Below are positions 10,614 to 22,400 of a DNA stretch of 39,739 nucleotides, piece by piece. Location: NCBI GenBank assembly GCA_020650975.1, contig JAIPMN010019463.1, positions 1,632 through 41,370 of the forward strand. Direction: 5' to 3'. This DNA is from Apostichopus californicus (Eukaryota; Echinodermata; Holothuroidea; Aspidochirotida; Stichopodidae). The notes under the pieces were generated by a model. That model was not told where the DNA came from and did no database searches. It saw only the letters and a program-made list of their open reading frames with translations. The stretch's first letter is position 1; each line of letters starts with the position of its first letter. A program made the position numbers and the translations under genes.

Positions 10614-12396
10614 TAAATGACAAGTAACAGTAACAGAAGGGACAAAAACACGCACAGAATACAGACAGATTAATGAGCATGGTGAACACAAAGAGATAGA
10701 TGTAAGGGGATTAGTAGACAAGGGATGGAGAGAAGAAAGGAAGAAACCAACAGGGGAAGAGGAGAGGTAGGAGAAAAATGTGCTGTTATCTGTCATTCAC
10801 CTTCCCACGGATCTCACTCGAGAAACTGGTGCAATGTTTGATACTTTAACAGCATAAGATCATTCCTTGATTCTAGGGGGAGGAGATTGCAAACTCATCT
10901 AGCTCCTTTAAAATAAAGTCACAATATATTAAAACTTGTTGTAAATGTTGGCCATGTTAAATATTGAAGGTTGACAGGATTGATATGTTCATCATGTATT
11001 TATCAGATATTTATTATAGTTTGCCTTCAAATAAGTTATTATGTCTCTTTTTGTTTTGTTTAGTCATTTTCCTCTTTCTTTATTAGCGTTCGAAAATGTG
11101 AAGATTGAGAAGGGAGCGGGGGTGTTTTGGGCCCAAACCAAGGATCATCATTTAGCTTTCTTTATTACCCAGTGTAAATTACTGGATCATTAACACAGTG
11201 CTAATGCAGATAATATTGCTTTTGTTACAGCAAGAACAACAATAAAACAATTGATAGCTGATAATAAATCAAGTTGAAAAAAAGTATATAAAAAACTACA
11301 TACACGCATACCATTTACATGTATTAGTATGAAGAAATTATTGATTCTTCTGGATTATTTTAGAAGATGATAAATCAATAAAGCTTTGCTCTCTGAAAGA
11401 AAAACAAAAATGTCTACTACATAACTACTTAGAAAAGATTATTTTGATATAGAGTTTTAACTTTTCCTTTTTAAGAATGTCTTTCTTTCGTTACATGGTG
11501 AAGATCACATTCTGTAGATATGTGTAAATAAAAAAAAAAACTCAGAAAAATTTCTTTTGTATTTGTTTTAATCATTGTATTATTGAATGCTTCTTTGAAG
11601 TACTTTAAAGAAAAAATTTCCCTCCAGCCATGGCTTTATTTTTGACCTTTTAAAATCCATCATTACTTGGCTCACAATTTTATTATGCTAAAAGTTATAT
11701 AAAGTTTTCAAAACTTTTCTGGTGTCGGTTCTGACCCTAGAACTTTTTTACAGATATCGAGGGAGTGTTTATTAACGTCTCAATGAGAGAAATAACATTA
11801 TCCCACATTTATTTTCCTGACTCCTTGATTAATCCCGACCGCCGGGACTGTAGTCTCTCCTCCCCTACCCCCTCTCCCTTCCCTCCGCCTCCCTTTTGCT
11901 TGTGATGCTTGGTCGTTGGGATCCCCCTGCAATACAAACCAACCCATAAACAATCGTTTTCATGAATACCGACTCGTACTTGGAGACAGTATTTCTATGT
12001 TCTTATCGTGTCCCTGCACGACGAAGACTGGGTATTTGTGTTGTCTGGTTTTCGCATCTTTTTTCTTGTTGATCAAACTTCGTCAATGTTAGGTTAGCAT
12101 AACTTGACATTTACAATATTCTAGATTATCAGATGGTCTTATTTGATTTTCAATTGGGAAGCCTTTTTTTCGCCTTCAGTTTACTCGACCTTTGGAATAT
12201 TTTGGTAAATACTTCCCAAGTGACTACAACAATATACAGACGCCGGGTACCACCAGAAACATACCATGTGCTTAAAGTAGGTAGGATGGTAATGACAAGG
12301 GCCATAAAATTCTGTGATAGGTGTACGACGGATTGTTGAGTAAGTTTTTCGTTGCACTATCTTTGTGACCCAAATCAGTAAAGGCATGTTTTTCGT

Positions 12397-12404
12397 TATA
12401 TAAA
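12397..12404 (+). promoter_or_regulatory. Possible TATA box of the BAIAP3-like long transcript
   Basis: TATATAAA lies about 190 bp before the ATG at 12593, with no intervening splice acceptor needed to explain the first exon. The assignment rests on motif and position only. Confidence 0.25.
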
Positions 12405-12592
12405 GCTCATTTAGTTGTGGTTCGTTTCTGAGTGATCTTTGCGGGGGGAAAAGACATTTGATTTGAATTTTCGACAATTTACCAAAACCACTGACTAGGA
12501 GTAACACCATTCCCGGACCTTCACGTAACCCACGGTACCTTACACGTTTCAGTTTGCGTACTAATTGTGAAGTTTGAGCTCAAATCCTGAAA

Positions 12593-13405
12593 ATGAATTT
12601 TGGAAAGAAGAAAGGAAGCAAAAAGAAAGGTGTCTCCAACGAGGATGGAGATGAAAATACACGTCGACTAGCAGTCCGCAAGAAGACGTCGAAACAGACC
12701 GAAGAAGCGGCGGAACCAGAGCCTTTGGCTAAAAGCGAGACAGATTTGCCGTCCATTGACGATAAGCAAAGTAAAAAGGGGAAGAAGGAGAAGAAGGAGA
12801 AGAAGGAGAAGAAAGAGAAAAAAGAGAAAAAGGATAAAAAGGACAAGAAAGATAAGAAGAATGCCGATATCGTCGATGCGGAAAACAACATCTTACAAGA
12901 AGAGAAACAAGCGCCTCTGGCCGAATTCGATGACGTGGATGGAGGTTTGGAAAAGTCCGAGGAAGCATTAGTACCTCTTGAAGAACCAGCTAAAGACCCT
13001 CCCCCCGCGCCATCGCCTCCTCCCCCTCCTTCAAGTAGTGAAGATATCACCGTATCCTCGGCATATGATGATGAGGTTCTCAACATATCATTTATGGATG
13101 ACGAAGACCAACAGAGAGATGATACCAAACAACCCGAGGAGCCTAAAGAGAATACAGAGGTGAAGCAAAGTATAATTCCGGGATTTTTCAAACCACCATC
13201 TTTGGCAAAAGTCAATCTTTTATCCAACTTACCAACAGCCAGCCTTCCGTCGTTACCAAGCACTAAGATCTTCGATGTCAGTTTGCCGAGTATGTTTCGT
13301 TCCTCGGGTGATGCAGATGCGGGCAGCAAATCTAAAGAGGGAAAGAATGATGTCAAGGGAGATGAAGATTCTGAAGAAGATTCAGATGATGAACTTGAAA
13401 CTAAG
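12593..13405 (+). CDS. Long first exon: lysine-rich, acidic and proline-rich N-terminus
   Basis: It encodes 271 residues, beginning MNFGKKKGSKKKG. The ATG has an in-frame TGA upstream at 12575-12577. A run of KKEKK repeats occupies roughly residues 60-85, coded by GAGAAGAAG-like repeats. A proline-rich stretch (PPPAPSPPPPP) follows near residues 137-147, then acidic segments, ending EEDSDDELETK. All this suggests intrinsic disorder with no folded domain. The donor is GTAAGC in phase 0; without splicing the frame would stop at 13516. The next recognised exon also starts in phase 0, 11.9 kb downstream. Mammalian BAIAP3/UNC13D N-termini do not look like this, so it may be lineage-specific or belong to a separate gene. 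Confidence 0.65.
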
Positions 13406-16400
13406 GTAAGCGATATTAACACCAAGAGAGACGGGGAGAGCTGGAGGGTGGGTGGAGGGCCAGAGAACTATAATGATTTACTGGGACGGGATTTGATGTC
13501 GTATATGTATCAGTGAAGGATTAAGATCGTTGCAGCTGAAATATCGGTCATTGAAGTGACATGGCGTAGGGTTCTACCAGCGCAGGGACCACGATACGGG
13601 TTTATCATTAGGGGAGTGGAAGGGGGGGGGGGGCAGGACTCAAACCAATGTCCCATGGTGTTGCATGAAAACGTACATTGTTGTGAATAATCTTGGGGTC
13701 CGGAATTCCTCCTCCTCCTCCGCCACCCGCCCCCCCCCCACCCCCTCGAACTCCACCATGTCATGGGAATCTTCACAGATATAGGAGGTGGCGGTAATTA
13801 TAGGCAACCCACATGAATGAGACATTCTCTCCATGTAAAACTCAACTTTAATTGATCGCTATAATGGTATAGGGGCAGGGGTGATCTGCAAAGGCAGGTG
13901 TATGATTTGAGCATCATATAAAAGTTATATTTTCCATTACAATATTATATTTATTAATTCAGAGATCATATGGACCTTATCTTCACTAATAGACTGTGAA
14001 CAAAAACCGCAATGAGACCCATTGTATTACTTTTAGGGTTAGAGGGCGGGGGGGGGGTGGGTTCGGAAGAAGCTGCCTTAAAGGTCATCAGTATTGAAAT
14101 AAACTTGAGTAAAATTGTGGAAAGTTTTTAAGAGTACTTTCCTGGAATTTCTGACATTCCAAGCTGTTGCCACTGAGATATTAAGAAGTGTCCAAGTTAG
14201 CAAATGAAATGTCTGTGGTTAGGAAGACAGCTTAGAACTTAAGCTGTCCATGGAATAAGGGTTGGAGTTTGCGTATGCATAAGTAACCATTATCTGTCAT
14301 TCTAGCACATTTTTTGCTAATATTACATGTTGATATGTAATGTTGTTAATTACAACTGGACAATAAAACGAAATTGAGTGGACTACTAAGGTCAATAAAA
14401 AGATGTTTTTTTTGGGGGGGGGGGGTAAAGTAATCTATTTTATGGATGGTTGAACTATGTAGGCACAAATTCCGACCTGTGTTTACATTAAACAGATACG
14501 AACACTTGATAAGTGAGAAAAAGGTGATGAAGATTGCAAATGGTTTGAATGACCTAACAAGCTGTAGCAACTTTTAGTAGCTTTTTACAAGTACTAAATA
14601 AATAAAGTGTAGTTTATATGACACATGTCAACGGAACGAAGTATTGCGTAGGATTGTTGACTGGTGAACTGGCGTGGGAGTGTTGAGAAGGGCGAGTTGA
14701 AGGACTCCTTGTTAACACTTAAACTGGAGTTAACTTGCTAAAATAAAAGAGAAGCCGTTATGTCGCCTGATGGTCCATATATTTGTGAAGACACTTGTTT
14801 CACGTTTACAGAGATTACAGCAAATACTGCCACAAACGTATGACAGTAAATGGTTACATAGGCCTAACGCTTTTCCATGAGTGTTCTAAGTTAAGCAATT
14901 AATAGGTGTCGCTACGGTCACTACTTATATAGATCTGTAGACATCTTGCTAGAAATGTCATTCGTTATCGGTGGGCCATATCGGGCTTTAGGAACAATTA
15001 ACATCCCCCACCCCACCTGCATTTTCCTACCCTTGGGTAAATTGAAAAAGTCACTAAATGATACTTAAGTTATCAAAACCATGGGCAATATTTTATACCT
15101 GAACGACCCCCCNNNNNNNNNNCCCCCCCCCCCCCCTCGCAAAGTTCTAATTTTCCAGGATGGTGAGACTGAGAATTCGAAACATCTCGTGATATCTTCA
15201 TTTATTATTATTTTTGTTTAACTCATGTTATCTTCAAAGATTTTCAAGATAGGTCTATCACAAATTGATGATAACTGTAAAGCACTGTTAACAAACTGCA
15301 AAAAAAAAAGCCAGTCATGCATTAACATCTGAACATCTGCGAAGAAGATCCTATCATGCTGCTTAAGCCCTCTAACTATCACTAAATAAAAAATATTATA
15401 TTATAAAGTACCCAGTACGTCCCACAAGCAATCACAAATAGCAAGAATTGCAGCTAGCCTAATTGAATTTCAAATTACAGATATTTCACTGTGGAAGATT
15501 GCAGTAAAGTTTTTAAAGAATATGTAGGCCAAGTTTGGTTTAAAAATCCAAACGGCTTGCCATACATTTTCGTACTTTATCAAATATTCAGACGTCAATG
15601 ACCACCTGGCTGTCTGCTCGAGATGCTGACAGTGAGTCAGTGACAGACAGATATAATACAGTTCGTCAAATTATAAATAAATAGTAACATCATTTTGAAG
15701 ACAAAAAACTTTCTGACAGCGTGTGTGATCACATTGTGTGTCTGTAAGTTGCAGTTAATATTACTAAGTTACCTTATTCCCGAATGCAACCTCACGCCTG
15801 AAGCATCCCAGCCTCGGCATTCAGTTTAGTTTAGTTTAGTAGAAAAAAGGATCAGGAGGGACACTTAAGTCCCCATCAAGGACCTTATAGAGAGAGAGAG
15901 AAAAACTGAAGACACAAACATTCAGACCCGATTACAATGCTTAAAATGCTTGTCCAAAGCATTCTTAAACCCATTGACACTACTTGCAAGTACAACTTTC
16001 TCAGGCAAACCATTCCACTCATTCACAACCCTATTAGAAAAAGAGTTATGCCGAATATTAATCCTACTATGTGACAATGACCTCTGGTACGTACTACTGT
16101 TAGCAAACATGAAAAAGACGGTAAAGGATAAATTGTCGAAACCATACACAACCTTGAAAACCTGGATCAAGTCCCCACGTAACCTCCTAAGCTCCTGTGT
16201 GGTGAGATTCAACAGTTGTAACCGCCTATAAGTATAATAGGGAACACTCTTTAAGGAACTAATCATCCTAGTAGCCCTCCTCTGGACCTTTTCAAGTTTC
16301 ACTGTCATTTGTGTCAGCCTAGCCTAGACCTTGTTACTGCCTGGTACTTTGTTGTTAGGCTTAAGTCAATACAATGTCACTTTGTCAGTGACACTAGCCT

Positions 16401-19400
16401 AGGCCTAATGCAAGTCATCGTGTAGGTTAACCAGGGGTGGGGAGGGGTGGGGAGGGGTGGGGAGGGTGGGGGAATGGACGATAGCTTAAGTTATATCTTA
16501 GAGGCATAACACTATAAAAATCATATGTATGAAATAGATCAAAAATATGTAGGCCTAGGCTATGCAATTAACATGGGGAGCAAATAAAAATACATCTCAG
16601 AATGAAATCCCCATGTTGATCTTGCAAGGGTGATCAAGATTGTAGTGAAGATGCTCAGGGATCATGTGACCTGCATGACGGTCAAGCCTAGTCTGGTAGA
16701 TATTCAATCTTCCCAGTTTTTTGCCAAAAATGGGATCGGGTGGTATTTAAGGCAGGGAAGATCGTAATGTGATCGAGAACTCCATCTACTTGCCCCAGTT
16801 TCTTCTGTATAAACACTGACCGTCCACAGGTGGGCATGCTAGATCAATTAAAGTCGCCTCATTATGTGTAACAATCATGACCTCTTCGTTAAATTGTGTA
16901 ATCCTGTTCTTATTCGATGTTGATTGAATGTGAACAAGGCCTCAGTGAAAGAACTCTCTGTAATGATGTATCCTGCTGAATACATCCTTCACCCTCACAG
17001 GTGTCCTAGATATCCTTCAATAATGAAAACATCTAGAACACCAGCTAGGCTCAAGTCATTGAACTGTGCAATTAGCAAATGCACTCACAACACACTGCAA
17101 TATTTAATCACAGTGCTTTGTTTTTATTGTCGAAAACCTGGATTTTTAATGGGATTTGCCCCCGAACAATGATGTGGAGGCCACTATCTTTCTTCTCCGC
17201 TCTAAGGAACCAACAGTGCGTGCAAATTTCCACCCCAAAAACTATTACTCGGTGAAGTTTGCGAGTCACAACCTAGCATACATGTGACCCATGCCTGTTA
17301 TTGTTACCTCCGCACACCACAGTTAGAATAACTACTGGTATTTTACAGCATTTTTAATACACATGTGTGCATGGGCTTCATGGGCTAAGAAACTGTCGAT
17401 AATTATTCAGTGTGTGGTTGAATTTGCAAGGTCTTAAGTAAATCATCGATTTTGACAGGATGGTGGTCCACATCTAACTAAGAACAGTTTTATTTTGGAA
17501 ACTTGTTTAAACTTTCTATTTCATGGAAGGATCGTAGAACTACTGATGAACACTGATTCTGATTTAAGATGTTATTAATCTAAATTGTCAGACTTTGGGA
17601 GAGAACTTTCTGCATTATCCTGTATGAGTAAAACATCATGGCAAGTATAGTGTTCCTCTGTGAACTTTTCACATGTATACTCATTCATATTTAGGCCAAA
17701 AACAGTTAGAGTCTCATATGACTGGTAGTTTTGTCGTACGTAGCGTACATGTATACCAGTTGTGTCAGGTGTACATCATATTAAGTTCAGAAGTATATTC
17801 AACTTAATTATTCAAGAGGTTGGCACCCATGTCGATTTTTCTTGAATCTTTTATTTTTTCTAGAAACTTTAATTAGCTATATGGAAGCAAGCATAAGTTG
17901 CAGCTATAGGAGAGTGGATACATGGTGGAGGGGAAGTGGTGGGGGGGAGGGGGAAGAGGGAGGGAGGGATTGATCAGCCAGGTTCAGTACGTTGCAAGTA
18001 GGAAGATTCCAATTTTTTGGGCACTCCTATTGGTTTTTGCTTTCCTATTTTCAGTTCTTTATTTTACTTTGCTAGTGCAAAGTTTCCAACTGACAACTGG
18101 CATTTAATTATACTCATACCGTATAGAGGAAATAGACTTAGTACATGGTATACTCAGTGCTGTGGTAATTGTATTACAGGTCTGCATGGTACTGTATAGG
18201 CCACAAAGTAATTAAATATACATGTTAGTGGATGGTATTGTTCTCATATTTCTTGATGAAGCTTTTCTTGTTGAAGTTTGCTCTTTTTCTTTCTTTTTTT
18301 CTTCCACTTTTTCTTCTTTTCATTTTGGTGACTAGCTTGATAAACACAACCTAAAGTTGTTTTATACAGTTTATACAGTGTATATTGTCCATCATATGTC
18401 CTTATTGCAATTGTGTATAACAGACACCTATATTGACTCTTTGTGTACAATTATGAGATATGATTTTATCTGATTAGCCTATCTTTGTAGATTTAGAGCT
18501 GTAATTATCTGCGTTAGACAAACAAACAAAAATCCAGAAAACACAGGGCCTCTTTATCAATTATAGTCAGGGATGATTCTATGACCTTGATATAAAGCAG
18601 TTACGAAAAATATGATCATACTATAAAATGAAGAATGTTGAAGCAGTTATTTTTCCAGGGAATTATTTATCCCATAATGCATAGCAAAATACTACATGGA
18701 AAATGGGTAAATGATTGCTATTCAAGTGCATAGATGCAGTATGGCAGTTTTTGTACACAAAAACCATAGTATGTTATAAGACATGCATGTACAGTATATT
18801 ATACAGGATATTACTACAAGAGAGATATCGTGTGGACCTGCCCAGGTTATTGTCAAGTTGAGCTTCTGTTGTCAAGCTGTTAATTAACAGAGAGATTTAA
18901 TCAAACTTAAAAAAAATATATTTCAACTCTTTCAGTTAAGGTTTTGATATTTTTCAATTGATAAAATCTCTGTAAACTACTGCCGATATCTTTAGTAATT
19001 CTCTTTCATTCAAAAAAGGACCATGTAGAATGCAGTATTTAAGGGGAAAAAACAGAACTTAGGGAACACAAGTGGTCAAATAAGTGATGGATACATTTGT
19101 AGCTTTTAGAAAGATAGTGGCCATTTTGGGGTGACTATTATAGTCCCAGCAAAATGTAACCCTTGAAGAATTGTAGTCTAACAATAATTGTGTGACTGAG
19201 ATCTGACTCAGTAACAAGTAGTGGCTGAAGATGGTGTGCTTTGGTACCTTAAAGGAGATAAAATGGCCATAATTTTATGGGAAAAAAAGTGAAGCACTGG
19301 CAGAATTCACCGGCAGTTCATTGGCTGGTGGTGTTAAAGTTTAATTACATGTACTTACATACTGAAAAATACTTTGTCAGTTAGTTTCTGTTCTTTTCAA

Positions 19401-22400
19401 ACTGCAAAGAATTCTTCCAATTGTGCTAGGTTACAAATTTATAGCCCTGTTCCACGCTACCCTCAAACTATTATAATGAAACTTGTTGGGTCTTGTCTAC
19501 AAAATATCCCTTCTTTCTTTCACTTTAAAATGTGCACCACATTGATTAATTTGTTAAAGCAGGTGTTCACTATACAGTAGAAGCTGAAATACAAGCACAA
19601 ACAAGCACAAACATATGGAATTCCATATCTTAACAATGCATGGTTGTCATTGGTGAGTCAGGGTTTAATAATAGCTGCCAACAGCCACCCTTACTGTGGC
19701 ATGGTTCGGCACCATAGCGGGGTCGGTCAGATGGGGATGTAGACCGAATAACGACACAGATATGGCGTAGGTTGTGCAGGTATATATTGGTTATTATTTA
19801 CAGGTCGAAAATAGGTGGCGCCCGACTTCTGACCATCATTAAAATCCCTGAAACAAACAATAATGTCACTAAGTCTCAAGCATATAAACCACTGTATACA
19901 TGCATGTATATTGTGATTAACTGAATATACGCACGGTATGTGCAAATAGTAAAGCATGCATATATTTCTGGTTGCTGCGGTGTAAATTACACCACGTATT
20001 ATTGACAACACTTAAATGTTACAATGGCTATCTATTTATATTTACCCACGCTGCAAGAAATATACTAATATGCTATACCACAAATTCCTGGTGCATGCAA
20101 TCCATTGTAAGTTTGTTTAAGTTTGACCAGGTACTCTGCTTAAGTAGTCATTGTGATAATGAAATGGGCCAATGCATTATTATTAACAGTAGAACTGCAT
20201 TTCAATGAATACTGCTGACATTGGCACTCGATCTGTCTATGTCTATATTGCACACGGCATTCATTTAGGTTTCTTTGTTAGTTGGCTGCAATTCTTATTA
20301 CTAAGCACATAGATCATATTTCAAACTTAGATTTCAGTTTGTAAAACTACAGTAAGAATTTTATTGCCTGCTCCTTCCAAGCTCCAATATCAATAATTGG
20401 TGAATAAGTAATAATTTCACCCAACTCTAACAGATCTTGTAACCCGAAAAATATGGTTACCCTGTTCAAGCCGCTCCCTTCATGTGCAAAATTAAAGCAA
20501 TGCAGATTTTAAATTATTAATGCACTTTATTTACTCTTGCTTCGTTTTTACATCATGGAAAACTGCATGAACAAAAAAATAAAAATAAATAATGAGCTAC
20601 ATTCTAGAGGTAATTGAGATAAATAGCAAGAAACATATCTTCCTAATGTAATGAAGATAGAGGGAGGGAAGAGGGGGGGGGGGCATGACTTTAGTTAGTT
20701 TAAATGATAAATATGTGAGATTTTGCAACAGCTATCCGGAGTCTTGATATGAGGTAGACTGCTTTCAATGTGCTGATTGCAAGACTAAGTGATAATTGAG
20801 TCTGAGCTGAATCCAGAAATGATAGTAAAACGAGTTGAACAGACAGACGAGTTGGATGATGGTATGTGGGCCGGAGGGAGGTTGGTGGGGATGGGGGAGA
20901 TAGGCTGAAGTAAATTAAAGGCATCCTAGAAGGTGAGTTGTACAATTTGCCAATAATGTTGATTCTAGCTAAGAAAGTTAGGTGGTTGTATCAGTTATGC
21001 TTGACTGATCTTAGAAAAGAATTGCTGATTGTACGTCAGGTATGCACAAAATCTACTCTGACCTCCAGAAGCGATACAGTCTTAGTTAGATCCTTAATAG
21101 ATATCTAGATAAAGTTCTAAAAATAAGTTTGAAGTTATTTATTTCCTTAGTTAAGACTTTCCTAATATAGAAACTGTCGTATCATCCAGGCCGGAAGGTT
21201 CCGGACTGGCGGGCGGGCGGCAGGGAGTGTATGATATTCCTTTGATTAGTCACAAAGCTGTCCTCATTCATGGCCTGTTTACATAGTTGGTGGGGTTCCG
21301 TTAAGAGTTCATGTTTGCAAAGTGCGGTGGCTACGGTGCAGTGAGCAGGTCTATGATTCTCCAATGTTAGCTTAAGTGCTAAGTGTTTTGGTACTTAAAA
21401 AATTGGTATGAAAGAATGCAGTTTGGAAGGATTTAATTACCCCAGAAATACTTTGCTCATCTTTGTTCTTTAATTTCATGGTATACTCTTTGAAATAGCT
21501 CTTATGGATCTGTTGAGTCAAGGATCGTATGCATACATGTTCCCATCACTTTAATTATTTATTACTTATAATTAATCAAAATAATTGAAATTTTTCACTT
21601 GTGTGTGTAATCTGGGCCTTTTTTGTTACTGATAAACACATTAATGGTAAATGTAGAGATTAAATACAAAATAAATATTTGAATTTGAAATTGTGAACAG
21701 TGTTGAAAAATGATAGTTCAGAGGGGTTCAGGGGGAAGGGTGATAAACATCACAAAGTCAGCTCTTGTCATCAGCCAATACTTTGCGAGCCTCATAGCTT
21801 TGTTCTTTTGTTGATATGGGTGAAGTGGCTACCGAGTGGATAAAGGTGGGGGCATTTGAAGCAATGAGGCTGAGCAATCGGGAGGTTCTGGGTTCCATAC
21901 CCTGCCGGGTCATAGTCATTAAGGTTTGTCTTAAGTCCAAGAGCAATCTACGGTTTTCCCAACTGAAATGACTTTCTAAAAATCGAAAAGATTCAAAATT
22001 TGAGTTAAACATGTTGAATTGGAAGCCACCCAACTTGTAAGTAGTAATCCATAAGCCCTTGCAGCTTTCTCCCACATTTGTGGTCACTTGTGGTCAACTG
22101 CTGATTATTATTATTTATCATTATTTAATCGACACAAATAGCTACAGAAGCTAGAGAAAGGGAAAGGGGGGTGGGGGGTGGGAGGAGAAAGATGGGGAAA
22201 TGAAGGGGTCTAGAGTAAGATGGGTTGAGGTTCAAGTAAGATGTAAAGTATGAATAATAACCAGGAGAGTTAATGTTTGGTAACTTAACTTTCTTCATCG
22301 GTGTCAAAATTTGAGAAACCCTAAATGTTATCTTCTCACTCGAACAGAAGATCAAATCTGGTCTCCTTGGAGATAAAGAAAATTTGGGGATATTTTACGA

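Larger units (their letters stand above)
9558..12592. other. IFT22 3' UTR plus intergenic spacer
   Basis: Possible polyadenylation signals AATAAA lie at 11241-11246, 11377-11382 and 11527-11532; which one is used cannot be told. A G-rich run lies at about 9750-9785 and a pyrimidine-rich tract at about 11855-11900. The hammerhead-like repeat is at 10575-10613. No further coding exon was recognised. Confidence 0.45.

Noticed and set aside
12580..13425. 281-codon minus-strand frame opposite the lysine-rich exon
   Set aside because: It is a low-complexity serine/phenylalanine shadow of GA-rich coding repeats on the + strand.
15823..16330. Target-site duplication of the LINE remnant (CAGCCT on both sides)
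   Set aside because: Six bases are too few and not placed exactly at the borders.
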